This document shows positions 55,601 through 63,824 of a stretch of DNA of 64,000 bases, piece by piece. Both the position numbers and the translations under genes were made by a program. This DNA comes from Imbricaverruca yamaguchii (lineage: Eukaryota; Arthropoda; Thecostraca; Neoverrucidae). How positions within the stretch are numbered: the stretch's first letter is position 1; every line of letters begins with the position of its first letter. The notes under the pieces were generated by a model. It was not told where the DNA came from. It saw only the letters and a list, made by a program, of their open reading frames with translations, and did not search any database. The stretch covers positions 2,581,001 through 2,645,000 of the forward strand of contig JAOTOL010001659.1 in assembly GCA_034440575.1 (NCBI GenBank). The letters run 5' to 3'.

Positions 55601-58600
55601 GGTCCGTACTGCAGGTCTGTCTGGTCCGTACTGCAGGCCTGTCGGGTCTGTACTGCAGGTCTGTCTGGCCCGTACTGCGAGTACTGGGGCTCCGCACTGC
55701 GGGTACTGCAGGTCTGTCTGGTCCGTACTGCGAGTACTGGGGCTCCGCACTGCGGGTACTGCAGGGCTGTCGGGTCCGTACTGCAGGTCTGTCTGGTCCG
55801 TACTGCAGGCCTGTCGGGTCCGTACTGCAGGTCTGTCTGGTCCGTACTGCAGGTCTGTCTGGTCCGTACTGCAGGTCTGTCTGGTCCGTACTGCAGGTCT
55901 GTCTGGTCCGTACTGCAGGTCTGTCTGGTCCGTACTGCAGGTCTGTCTGGTCCGTACTGCAGGTCTGTCTGGTCCGTACTGCAGGCCTGTCGGGTCCATA
56001 CTGCAGGTCTGTCTGGTCCGTACTGCGAGTACTGGGGCTCCGCACTGCGGGTACTGCAGGGCTGTCGGGCCCGTACTGCGAGTACTGGGGCTCCGCAATG
56101 CTGGCTACCCCAAATGCTACGCAATTGCGGTAAATGCGGTTATTGCTTGGTTGCCCGCATTCCAATCTTCCACCTCCGGGTATTGGCTGCACCTTGCCAC
56201 AGCACGAAGGTACACGTCAGCGGGGTGGACACGATGCAGGCGAGCGTGGTGTGGTGCACGTGGAAGAAGTCGTGGTCTCCGACGGTCGCCAGGTCGTGGG
56301 CCACGTGCGGTGTCGTGCGGCCACTGCGTCCGTGCAGAGACAACGCGGCACCCAACCAGCCCGCAGGAGGCGGAGCGAGGCTGGTGCTGGCCGCCACCTC
56401 AGCGGCTCGGCCGGTCGGTCGGGCCGATCTGACCGGCGACCAGCGTCTCGGTCGGTCGGGCAAATCTTCTGATCGGAGCTCAACGTCTCGGCCGGTCGGT
56501 CGGGCCGATCTGACCGGCGACCAGCGTCTCGATCGGACGGCTGGTCGGCCCGATCCGCTGCCGCCGCGCCGGCCGCCCCAGCAGCGATACACGGCCCACC
56601 AGCCGCCCCAGCAGCGATACACGGCCCACCAGCCGCCCCAGCAGCGATACACGGCCCACCAGCCGCCCCAGCAGCGATACACGGCCCACCAGCCGCCCCA
56701 GCAGCGATACACGGCCCACCAGCCGCCCCAGCAGCGATACACGACCCACCAGCCGCCCCAGCAGCAATACACGACCTACCAGCCGCCCGCACCGGCCGAT
56801 ATATCGAGCTCGCACCTTCAGGCGTTACTGGGCTCGTCCCCAGCCAGCTGGACGTCGATGGACGCCTGACTGGTGTACACTGGACACGTTGGGTCGCAAT
56901 ATAATCGTCAATTCAAATGCAATAGGCATACGGAGCCGCCTGTAAGAGTTTGTAGATAGTTCCAACAAGCCACTGAGGAGCTTTGCAACAGCGAGTGGCG
57001 CTGCAACTTCATAGCTGTTGTACATGCGATGCGACCATAGAGACGACCTCCAAAACAGTGGTGATTAAAGTGTAGCGGGGTGCTCATCACAGCTAGACAC
57101 CATCGCGTGAGCCTATCAGTTCAGATGGAGGAGCCGAGTGAATTAAGCGAACATGCCCGGCACTTAGTCTTCAGTCGCCCCATGATGAACACATTGAAAA
57201 GACCGAGTGGCAAACAAATGATCAGCTGCATCCACCCATGCGAGCTGCAATTGGTACCCATTATTATTATATTATTCAAATGACGCAAGGTTAATTCAGC
57301 AGTAGGAAGTGTAGTTGCTGTGTTATTTAAAAAAACTGGATGTCGGGTTTGTGCCGGTAAAACTTATATCACCGACCAGGAAGTGGATTCATCAGCTTCA
57401 TGGTGCTACCGGTCCTGGAAGCATATACGCATATAAGCATATCCCATTCCCGATCCGTCACGGCGTTCACAATGAAGGACCGTAGATACCTTAGCCCGCT
57501 GTTAGCTGTATGGTCCCTGTAGTAGACGTTCAAAGTTACTTCAGTGAAAATGCTCGCTCCACAAAGGCAGGTTTTGAAGTAACTGTCAATGGCAGACAGT
57601 GAAGTTGAAAGCGCCCTTGAAACAGGCGTCAGGTGGAACACCGACCCGCGGGTGGAACACCGACTCGCGACCGTCACCGACCCGCGGCCGTCAGGTGGAG
57701 CACCGACCCGCGGCCGTCAGGTGGAACACCGACCCGCGGCCGTCACCGACCCGCGGCTGTCAGGTGGAACACAGACCCGCGGCCGTCAGGTGGAACACAG
57801 ACCCGCGGTTGTCAGGTGGAACACCGACCCGCGGCTATCAGGTGGAACACCGACCCGCGGCCGTCAGGTGGAACACAGACCCGCGGCCGTCAGGTGAGCA
57901 CTGACCCGCGGTTCCTTGGCGATGAAGCTGATGTGTGGCGGGTGAGTGACGAACATGCGCGCGTCGTAGGCCGACTCGCCGAGGTTGTGCACGGTCACGT
58001 TGACCCGCAGCTCGCGGGCCGGCCCCAGCTCCAGTACCCAGTAGTCTTCTTCATCTGCCGCACGGTCAGACGCCAGGTCAGACGCCAGGTCAGACATCAG
58101 GTCAGACGCCAGGTCAGACGCCAGGTCAGACGCCAGGTCAGACGCCAGGTCAGACGCCAGGTCAGACGCCAGGTCAGACACCAGGTCAGACGCCAGGTCA
58201 GGCCGGTCGGATGGAGACAACGGCCGGAGGCGATATGTGGCCCTTATTGATACAGATATCATTTGCAATGAGAATATTGTCACGATCACAGATTCAAACA
58301 TAGGTGCATAACCAGTAGCAGGTGATGCGCCCCTAAGCCCAAACCAAGATTATAGCATAAATAATTGCACCTATGCCAACTGCGAGATCAAGACAGCATT
58401 AGCCGCACTATCGCGAAAGCAATATTGATCTGAACCTGTCCGTGGCATGTGACTACCCAGAATATCCCCGGTGACGTGTAGTTCGAACCTTGCCACTCCG
58501 ACCTTCGCGAGAACGGGTGGGACCATTTGACCACTCGGCCACACACACATACCACATTATTGACTGCTTGAAGATCGGTCCTCGGAGACGGCTTCTCCCC

Positions 58601-61600
58601 TCACCAGAGCCAGCACGCACAGCACCAGCCCATCTCACACGCGCGCACCAACTGGAGTGCATTGGCCGCTCTGCTCACCCGTCCGCAGGTCGAACTCCGG
58701 CTGCACCACGAGCTCGCTCTGACAGATGTCGTCCCGGCCGCAGTTCTTGACGAACTTGGCGTAGAAGATCTTGGAGGCCTGCTGCTGGTTGAGGATGGGG
58801 AAGGCGTCGACGTTGGGCAGCGAGGCGCCCGGGTACGCCTGGCGCGGCTCTCGCTGCTGCAGCTGGTAGGTCAGCTTGAGCGGGATCGGCGTCTGGATGT
58901 CGCGTGTTTGTTGCTGCAGCGCGACGGGACAAGCGTCAGATGTGGCGCTGTCTTTTGTGTGTGTGTGGGGGGGGGGGTGGTCGCTGGAGATGCGCCATCA
59001 GTGTAGTGGAAGGTGCGCCAGCAGGACGGTGCATAATGGTCCCAGGTGTAATGGTCCTGGTTGGTTGATTATTGGTTTTACGACACATCGACCGTTGGGT
59101 CATGTGGCGTCGCCAATCTCTCACGCCGATCGGTCGCGGGCGAAGAGCAGCGACAGGTGAGACTCGAACCCACAAGCTTTCGATTGTGAGATGAGCAACT
59201 TACCCCTAGGCCGCTCGTCCCCTGTAATGGTCCTGGCATTGTGCACAGGATGCACTTCACTTTGTCACGATAGGCTGAGTGACACGTGATGGGATACCCC
59301 TTCCTGCACGCGCGATACACACAACCAACGACAAGGAGTTCGGATAACTCATCGGTCACCTCGTGCACACCAAGCCGTTACCGGACGACTTTGTGCGATA
59401 GATTACGCCCCGGTTCACCTTATACACACTAAGCTGCGAACGGACGGTTTTCTACAGTAGATTACGCTTCGGGTCACCTCATGCACACTAAGCTGCGACC
59501 GGACGTTTTCTACAGCAAGTCACGCCTCTGGACACCTCACAATCGGTAAAGGTTCGCGTTCGATAACTGAAGCTGCACTCACGATGCGCTATGACGGATT
59601 CCAATTCGCCATTTCATCAATTATCACTGTATTCTCGTTCTCATTCGCTATATCTCATTTAATCCGGACGCGCCGTCTGCTCGCACAACACTAGCGCCGA
59701 CAGAGCACGTCGACTACTCACTTTGATCGGGGCGGAGATGGCCAAGTGGTTAAGGTGTTTGGCTCTGGGTACCAAAGGTCCCGGGTTCGACACTAGCGCC
59801 GCTCTGGACATTTCCCAATCTGGCGGTCCACCGGCGAAACAGTGTGGGCGGCGTCATTAGCCGCAAATGTGCAAAACATTCGTCGTGAACCAACCAATTA
59901 ATAACTACTCACCTTGATGAACATGACCTCCTCGTTGCAGAGGAACTTGCGCGTGTTCTCGGCACTGAGCGGCAGCGTCTTCTCCACGATGTGACTGCGC
60001 TCGGGCAGGCCGTCGCGGAAGCGGACGCGCGAGAAGCGCCGGCCGGGCCGGAACGTCTCCGCCTCCAGCCGGTACTCGAGGTCCACGTTCGTCTTCAGCT
60101 GCTCCAGCGACTCCATTTTGAAGCACGCCTTGAACGTCACGCTGCGGCAGAAGACGGTGCAGAGCATTAGCGTCCGTCGACCGACCACCTGGCAGTGCCG
60201 ACTGCGCCACGGGAAAATTGCCGAAGGAAACGCTTGGGTTTAGGACGCATTCTGTCCGTGAAACCGCAGAAGACGTATGACATCTTCAAGCAAACACTGG
60301 AGATTTAGCCCATCAACCCAAATGGTAGCGGATTCTATTCCTGGAAATGACGAGGGTTAGCAAGTTATGCATGCAGGTTTCTTAAGTAATGACAAGCTAC
60401 CATTGCAACTTGCCTTCTTTCTACGGTCCCGGACAGTAGTCTGAGACCTGGACAGCCGAATGTCTGTGATTCCCGTTGGCCAACGTGCACTGGAAGCTAC
60501 ACAACACGAGCTGTTCCTATGCGGTACAACCACAAGGCTGCCATGGCGGCGACATAACTGACCAACTATGTGGACGTAAGTGACGTTCATATGATACAGT
60601 GCATGAATATTCAGCAGGCTTATAATTAACATCTTTCATCTTTAGTACATAGTAGTACATCTTTCAACTTCCGTATGACGAGCAGTGGTGAACCATGAAA
60701 ATTGGAACTGGAGGTGACTTCGTTCACACCAGCGACTGGCTTGGCCTGCCGTGGGATGTGGGCGGCTGTGGGATGTGGGTGACCGCGGGATGTGGGCGGT
60801 TGTGGGATGTGGGCGGTTGTGGGATGTGGGCGGCTGTGGGATGTGGGTGGCTGTAGGATGTGGGCAGCCATGGGATGTGGGCAGCTCACCATTTCTCGCC
60901 GCTGCCGGGCACGGCATCGCACTCGATCACCGAAGGGTTGATATTCTCCAGCCGAGCCATGCCCTCCACCTTGGTGACGATGCCAACAATGGGCCGCGCC
61001 CTGGAAAACAGAGCACATCAAGGTCGTCGTCATACACGAGCGCACCCCGCGACACCAAACACACCCTGCGACACCGGACACACCCCGCGACACCTGACAC
61101 ACCCTGCGACACCTGACACACCCTGCGACACTAAACACACCCTGCGACACCGGACACACCCTGCGACACCTGACACACCCCGCGACACCGGACACACCCC
61201 GCGACACCGGACACACCCCGCGACACCGGACACACCCTGCGACACTAAACACACCCTGCGACACCGGACACACCCTGCGACACCTGACACACCCCGCGAC
61301 ACCGGACACACCCCGCGACACCGGACACACCCCGCGACACCGGACACACCCTGCGACACTAAACACACCCCGCGACACCGGACACACCCTGCGACACCGG
61401 ACACACCCTGCGACACCTGACACACCCCGCGACACCGGACACACCCCGCGACACCGGACACACCCCGCGACACCGGACACACCCTGCGACACTAAACACA
61501 CCCTGCGACACCGGACACACCCCGCGACACCGGACACACACAGACACACAGAGACAAACACCTGGTGACATCAGGCACATATAGAGACGCACAACCAGAG

Positions 61601-63824
61601 ATCGCTACCCGATTGGACGCTAATCATCTGATCAGTCCTTCCCCTTGTCCGTCGCATACCAACAATGCCGCTTCGGAGCACCCATGATCCCTGACCACCC
61701 TGCATCCTGATTTCCCCAACTCCGAAGCAGTCCTGACCTTTGATCAGCCCATTTCTTGATCACCCCGAATCCGGAGCACCCTGACCCCTGATCAGTCATT
61801 CCGTGACCACCCCGTCCCCGGAGCACCCCTGATCACCCCGCCTCCCCATCACCCCGTCCCCGGAGCACCCCTGATCACCCCGCCTCCCAATCACCCGGTC
61901 CCCGGAGCACCCCTGATCACCCCGCCTCCCAATCACCCGGTCCCCGGAGCACCCCTGATCACCCCGCCTCCCAATCACCCCGTCCCCGGAGCACCCCTGA
62001 TCACCCCGCCTCCCGATCGCCCGGTCCCCGGAGCACCCCTGATCACCCGGTCTCCCGATCACCCGGTCCCAGGAGTACCCCTGATCACCCCGCCTCCCGA
62101 TCACCCGGTCCCAGGAGCACCCCTGATCACCCGGTCTCCCAATCACCCGGTCTCCGGAGCACCCCTGATCACCCCGGTCTCCCGATCACCCGGTCTCCGG
62201 AGTACGGCGCCGCCGCCAGACGGCTCACCTGATCAGCGCTACCGTGTCGTTGCAGAAGGAGCCGATCAGCAGGTCGGGGTAGCCGTTGCCGTCGATGTCG
62301 AAGCCGCCGCCGAGCGAGTAGCCGAACGTGATGGGCGCCCGCGCGTCAGCCACGTCCTCGGAGCGGATCACCTGCGCCGGCTCGGTGGCCAGCCCGTCGC
62401 GGCCGCCCAGGTACACGTACACGGCGCCGGCGCCCTCGAACGGCGCGCCCACCGCCAGGTCGTCGAAGCCGTCCTTGTTCAGGTCGCCCATGTTGACCAT
62501 GGCGAAGCCGAATCGCGACTCGGGCTCCCCTGACGGCGAGCGGACGAGTTAGGCGCCGCCACGGCTGCGTGGCGGGGGTGTCGGCGCGGATAGTTGACGC
62601 GCTGACGCTGGCACGAGACACGGAGTGCGAAGGTAGTTAGTTATTTGGGCTTTGTGGCGCTTCGACCAGTTTGGATCATTCGCACCAATCAAGGTACGCT
62701 GGTACGAAGGCCACTGGTACAAGGGGCACTTGTACGAGGGGCGCTGGTACGAGGGGTACTGGTACGAGGGGCGCTGGTACGAGGGGCACTGGTACGAGGG
62801 GCGTCTGCAGTGTCGCAAGTGAGCGGCGGTCGACACGTGTATGGATGCCGTGCTGAATCGGCATGCGTGGACCGATAAAGTTCGACAGGCACTTCCAACC
62901 GACGCTGCGTGCGTTCGGAGATGCAACAGCCGCACACCAACTCCAGGCCCGGGACGGTCGACGCCGACAGCGGCGCTAGCTGGTGACGTCACGTCGCCGA
63001 GCCGGCTGTTTCGACGGAGCCGACGTGCGTCACCGGGCGCAGCGCCAACCAGCTGAACCATGGCTTGCCGCCCACAGTCCAGCCTGCCGCTCGCGCGCCA
63101 AAGCCCGACGCCATGCCAGCCGTGACTTGCCTATGGCCCGGCCAATGGTCACAGACTCCGGGCAAAGCCTATGGTCACAGACTCCTGGTCCAGCCTATGG
63201 ACACACTCGCTGTGTCCAGTTTATGGTCACAGACTCAAGTGGGGACCTCTAAAAAGAACTTGCTTCGTCGGAATGATCTCAGTCGATTTTTTCTCAGTGC
63301 AATACCACATGGGTCATGCTATTTCTATTAATTAACTCTATTAATTAACTTATTCGTGACGTCCTCCCGTAACCAAAAGCACCCGAATATCAACCCCTTA
63401 GACCCAGTCGGCATCTTGCAACAAGTCACGTTGTACACTAATAACAGAAAAATGACACTTTAAAGCCGGTACATTGCCCTGCAAACACACACAGCTAGGG
63501 GACAACTTGCTAACGCAAGCAGTTTATGGAATGTTGAGACTGCGGCCCTCCAAACAACACCTGAGCCTCACGCCTGGTCAGCCAGAAAACGGACGATCTT
63601 ACGCAGTTCCGAACAGTCGCATTCACGTCCAGCAGACCCGAGGATCGCGGCGGATCCTCGTACCTTCACAGAGGATCGCGGCGGATCCCTGCACACACTC
63701 ACCGAGGATCCTGACCGGCCGCGTCGTGTTCGTCAGTCCAGTGCGCGGAGTGGTGTAGATATAGATGGCACCACCAGTCGTATCGGTGAAGTGGAACGGA
63801 GCGCCAACCACCAGATCCGTCATC
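45194..63824 (-). CDS. Integrin alpha chain (PS2-like), all but the N-terminus
   Basis: A type I membrane receptor subunit that pairs with integrin beta to bind extracellular matrix. Exons in transcript order: 63824-63703, 62529-62229, 61000-60890, 60141-59913, 58892-58679, 58054-57906, 52308-52073, 51621-51392, 49668-48041, 46494-46273, 45382-45194. Total 3631 nt, about 1210 residues, continuous phase. Domains: FG-GAP blades with Ca2+ loops [17 protein letters not shown] and [15 protein letters not shown]; thigh; calf-1; calf-2 with the HVNPLNL hallmark; a ~490-residue low-complexity insert ending in RRRKREQ (furin-like heavy/light cleavage); light-chain Cys-rich segment; TM helix; KLGFFKR tail. 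Insect alpha-PS2 also has extra sequence near the cleavage site, by my recollection, which favours that orthology. The first propeller blades and signal peptide lie right of the window. Confidence 0.96.
45290..45905 (-). repeat. ~117-bp array of the integrin TM-exon acceptor and start (about five extra copies)
   Basis: Each unit on the - strand carries TGTCGCAG, codons for [17 protein letters not shown] and VPIWAIVVS, then TGA and GACCTGACCTCTG before the next acceptor. Only the 3'-most copy (exon 45382-45194) continues into the TM helix. One unit lacks a few residues near 45650. Confidence 0.94.
45905..46272. other. Integrin intron remainder
   Basis: Unique sequence between the TM-exon array and the preceding exon. 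Confidence 0.4.
46273..46494 (-). CDS. Integrin alpha exon (light chain, membrane-proximal)
   Basis: Seventy-four codons, phase 0 both ends: [54 protein letters not shown]. CxxxxxxCxxIxC-like spacing fits the light-chain start. Donor GTGGGT. Confidence 0.95.
46495..47342 (-). repeat. ~45-bp minisatellite at an integrin exon acceptor (about 18 copies)
   Basis: On the - strand units of CTCGCGTGACGCCTCGTCTCGCC plus ACGGTCCTCGTCTCGGTC(A/G)CC end at the true acceptor GTCTCGCCGCAG|GAC. The array is thus built on the polypyrimidine-acceptor side; the first exon base G is kept, coding bases are not. Confidence 0.93.
47345..48040. other. Integrin intron, no gene recognised
   Basis: A 70-codon + strand ORF (to 47691, with [20 protein letters not shown]) is unplaced. 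Confidence 0.4.
48041..49668 (-). CDS. Integrin alpha giant exon: calf-2 start, low-complexity insert, furin-like site
   Basis: Phase 1 in, phase 0 out, 542 codons open. It starts [20 protein letters not shown], as in calf-2. It then has about 490 residues rich in Ser, Gly, Arg and Asp, with Ser runs and a 4-copy repeat [13 protein letters not shown] (about 48780-48965). It ends RRRKREQ (48111-48130), [15 protein letters not shown] and VHQVIYM. The tribasic site fits cleavage into heavy and light chains. The insert is much longer than in vertebrate alpha chains. Absence of stops over 1.6 kb and matching phase at both ends argue for real coding. Confidence 0.9.
49669..51391. other. Integrin intron, no gene seen
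   Basis: 50690-50990 contains loosely repeated CAGGCTACTGAAACTGTCCTTAGGACA-type words, a decayed minisatellite. A 70-codon ORF at 50260 is not recognised. Confidence 0.45.
51392..51621 (-). CDS. Integrin alpha exon (calf-2)
   Basis: Phase 2 in, phase 1 out: [68 protein letters not shown]. The FYGGEVxGE and DEIGxxVxHxYxVxNxGP motifs are diagnostic. Donor GTGAGT. Confidence 0.97.
51770..51925 (+). repeat. Poly-C tract
   Basis: About 150 bases almost entirely C with scattered T and AA. Sits in the short intron between two calf exons. Possibly a sequencing or assembly artefact. Confidence 0.9.
52073..52308 (-). CDS. Integrin alpha exon (calf-1/calf-2)
   Basis: Phase 0 in, phase 2 out: [58 protein letters not shown]. 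The C.....C.LGNP pattern is a calf-1 hallmark. Acceptor CGCCGCAG, donor GTGAGT. Confidence 0.96.
52600..52664 (+). repeat. (AT)n microsatellite
   Basis: About 25 AT units. Confidence 0.97.
52742..52793 (+). repeat. Perfect 22-bp inverted repeat with 8-nt loop
   Basis: TCTCCGTACCTATGCACGGC + TT, loop TATGCACC, then the exact complement. Lies in an integrin intron. Confidence 0.9.
53390..53899 (+). repeat. Degenerate ~33-bp minisatellite GGGGCGTTAGTGAAGGGTGGACAGAGAGG
   Basis: Around 15 diverged units sharing GTTAGTGAAGG and (G/A)CAGAGAGGTGG. Confidence 0.85.
53900..54794. other. Integrin intron, no gene seen
   Basis: Unique sequence. Confidence 0.4.
54795..56110 (+). repeat. 22-bp minisatellite GTACTGCAGGTCTGTCTGGTCC with higher-order structure
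   Basis: About 55-60 units, with TCGGG variants and an interspersed GCGAGTACTGGGGCTCCGCACTGCGG block that recurs at about 54985, 55675, 55730, 56025 and 56075. It lies in an integrin intron and gives long ORFs on both strands. Confidence 0.96.
56570..56795 (+). repeat. 30-bp minisatellite CAGCCGCCCCAGCAGCGATAC
   Basis: Seven units of CCAGCCGCCCCAGCAGCGAT plus ACACGGCCCA. Preceded (56400-56540) by a two-copy ~90-bp GGTCGGTCGGGCCGATCTGACC duplication. Confidence 0.95.
56825..57614. other. Integrin intron, no gene seen
   Basis: Unique sequence. Confidence 0.4.
57615..57910 (-). repeat. ~31-bp minisatellite of the calf-1 exon donor
   Basis: On the - strand CCGCGG|GTCAGTGCTCACCTGACGG is the true junction. 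It is followed by nine or so units of CCGCGGGTC(G/T)GTGTTCCACC plus TGACGG. Each repeats the final Pro-Arg bases and a GGGTC(G/A)GTG donor-like site. Confidence 0.88.
57906..58054 (-). CDS. Integrin alpha exon (calf-1)
   Basis: Phase 1 in, phase 0 out: [57 protein letters not shown] is typical of calf-1. Donor GTCAGT. Confidence 0.95.
58066..58204 (-). repeat. 12-bp repeat GACCTGGCGTCT upstream of the integrin exon acceptor
   Basis: Eleven units on the - strand; the true acceptor context CGTCTGACCGTGCGGCAG follows. The period of 12 yields an Ala/Ser/Asp/Leu ORF that is intronic. Confidence 0.93.
58480..58565 (-). other. tRNA-like remnant
   Basis: On the - strand TGTGGCCGAGTGGTCAAATGG (A box) and AAGGTTCGAACTACACG (B box), spaced like a Ser/Leu tRNA. 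The acceptor stem does not pair well; probably a tRNA pseudogene or SINE head. Confidence 0.4.
58679..58892 (-). CDS. Integrin alpha exon (thigh/calf-1)
   Basis: Phase 0 in, phase 1 out: [59 protein letters not shown]. The CGxDDxCxSxL motif is an integrin alpha signature. Donor GTGAGC. Confidence 0.97.
59052..59222 (-). mobile_element. tRNA-derived SINE, copy 4
   Basis: On the - strand: head GGGACGAGCGGCCTAGGGG, B box GTGGGTTCGAGTCTCACC, body CGACCGATCGGCGTGAGAG, hairpin GGCGACGCCACATGACCCAA/CGGTCGATGTGTCGTAAAACC and tail AATAATCAACCAACC. The most complete 3' end of the family. Confidence 0.88.
59738..59895 (+). mobile_element. Second SINE type, tRNA-like head
   Basis: GAGATGGCCAAGTGGTTAAGG (A box, Ser/Leu-tRNA-like) and GGTCCCGGGTTCGACACT (B box). 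The anticodon arm is non-standard, so it is not a functional tRNA. Body GCCGCAAATGTGCAAAACA, tail GTGAACCAACCAATTAATAA. Confidence 0.6.
59913..60141 (-). CDS. Integrin alpha exon (thigh)
   Basis: Phase 2 in, phase 0 out: [57 protein letters not shown]. The FKACF and KFLCNEE cysteines are a conserved thigh disulfide pair by position. Confidence 0.95.
60142..60749. other. Integrin intron, no gene seen
   Basis: Unique sequence. Confidence 0.4.
60750..60890 (-). repeat. ~18-bp repeat downstream of the thigh exon donor
   Basis: On the - strand CCCACATCCCA(C/T)(A/G)GC units, about seven, begin immediately after the donor GTGAGCTGCC. Confidence 0.85.
60890..61000 (-). CDS. Integrin alpha exon (start of thigh domain)
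   Basis: [19 protein letters not shown] then [17 protein letters not shown] and two bases of Cys. RPxxxI is the usual propeller-thigh transition. Donor GTGAGC. Confidence 0.93.
61025..61545 (+). repeat. 19-bp minisatellite CGACACCGGACACACCC
   Basis: About 27 units with CGG, CTG and CTAAA variants arranged in a higher-order pattern of roughly 5-6 units (for example a CTAAACACACC unit every ~115 bp). Intronic; long ORFs in it are artefacts. Confidence 0.95.
61795..62225 (+). repeat. ~43-bp minisatellite next to the integrin blade-exon donor
   Basis: About ten units of CCCCTGATCACCCCGCCTCC plus CGATCACCCGGTCCCCGGAG. The words CACC(C)CTGATCA resemble the exon boundary CTCACCTGATCAG at 62225, so the array may derive from this donor. 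Confidence 0.85.
62229..62529 (-). CDS. Integrin alpha exon (two FG-GAP blades)
   Basis: Phase 1 in: [70 protein letters not shown]. Two Ca2+-binding loops (DLNKDGFDD and DIDGNGYPD). Donor GTGAGC, phase 2 out. Confidence 0.97.
62634..62690 (-). mobile_element. LINE/SINE 3' hairpin fragment
   Basis: On the - strand GGTGCGAATGATCC...CTGGTCGAAGCGCC with tail AAATAACTAAC, matching the hairpin layout at 13777 and 6825. Confidence 0.5.
62690..62808 (+). repeat. 15-bp minisatellite GGTACGAGGGGC
   Basis: Eight units of GGTACGAGGGGC(A/G)CT. Confidence 0.93.
62806..63645. other. Integrin intron, no gene seen
   Basis: GGTCACAGACTC and TGGTC(A)CAG words recur at 63135-63240 (CCTATGGTCACAGACTC, about four copies). 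Confidence 0.5.
63646..63714 (-). repeat. ~28-bp repeat of the FG-GAP exon donor (three copies)
   Basis: On the - strand GATCCTCG|GTGAGTGTG is followed by GATCCTCTGTGAAGG and GATCCTCGGGTCTG, separated by GGATCCGCCGC. The last codons of the exon are included. Confidence 0.75.
63703..63824 (-). CDS. Integrin alpha exon (FG-GAP blade)
   Basis: [18 protein letters not shown] then [12 protein letters not shown] and TRPVRIL. Phase 2 in, phase 1 out; acceptor TTCCAG, donor GTGAGT. It continues a Ca2+-loop blade begun in an exon outside the window. Confidence 0.9.

Noticed and set aside
54702..56869. ORFs of 440-576 codons with [11 protein letters not shown] or [13 protein letters not shown] repeats
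   Set aside because: They read through the 22-bp minisatellite in an integrin intron, are open on both strands and match no protein.
59744..59816. Functional tRNA gene
   Set aside because: A and B boxes are present but the anticodon arm does not form a 5-bp stem with a 7-nt loop; more likely a SINE head.
60626..61561. 311-codon - strand ORF with [12 protein letters not shown] repeats
   Set aside because: Product of the 19-bp intronic minisatellite.
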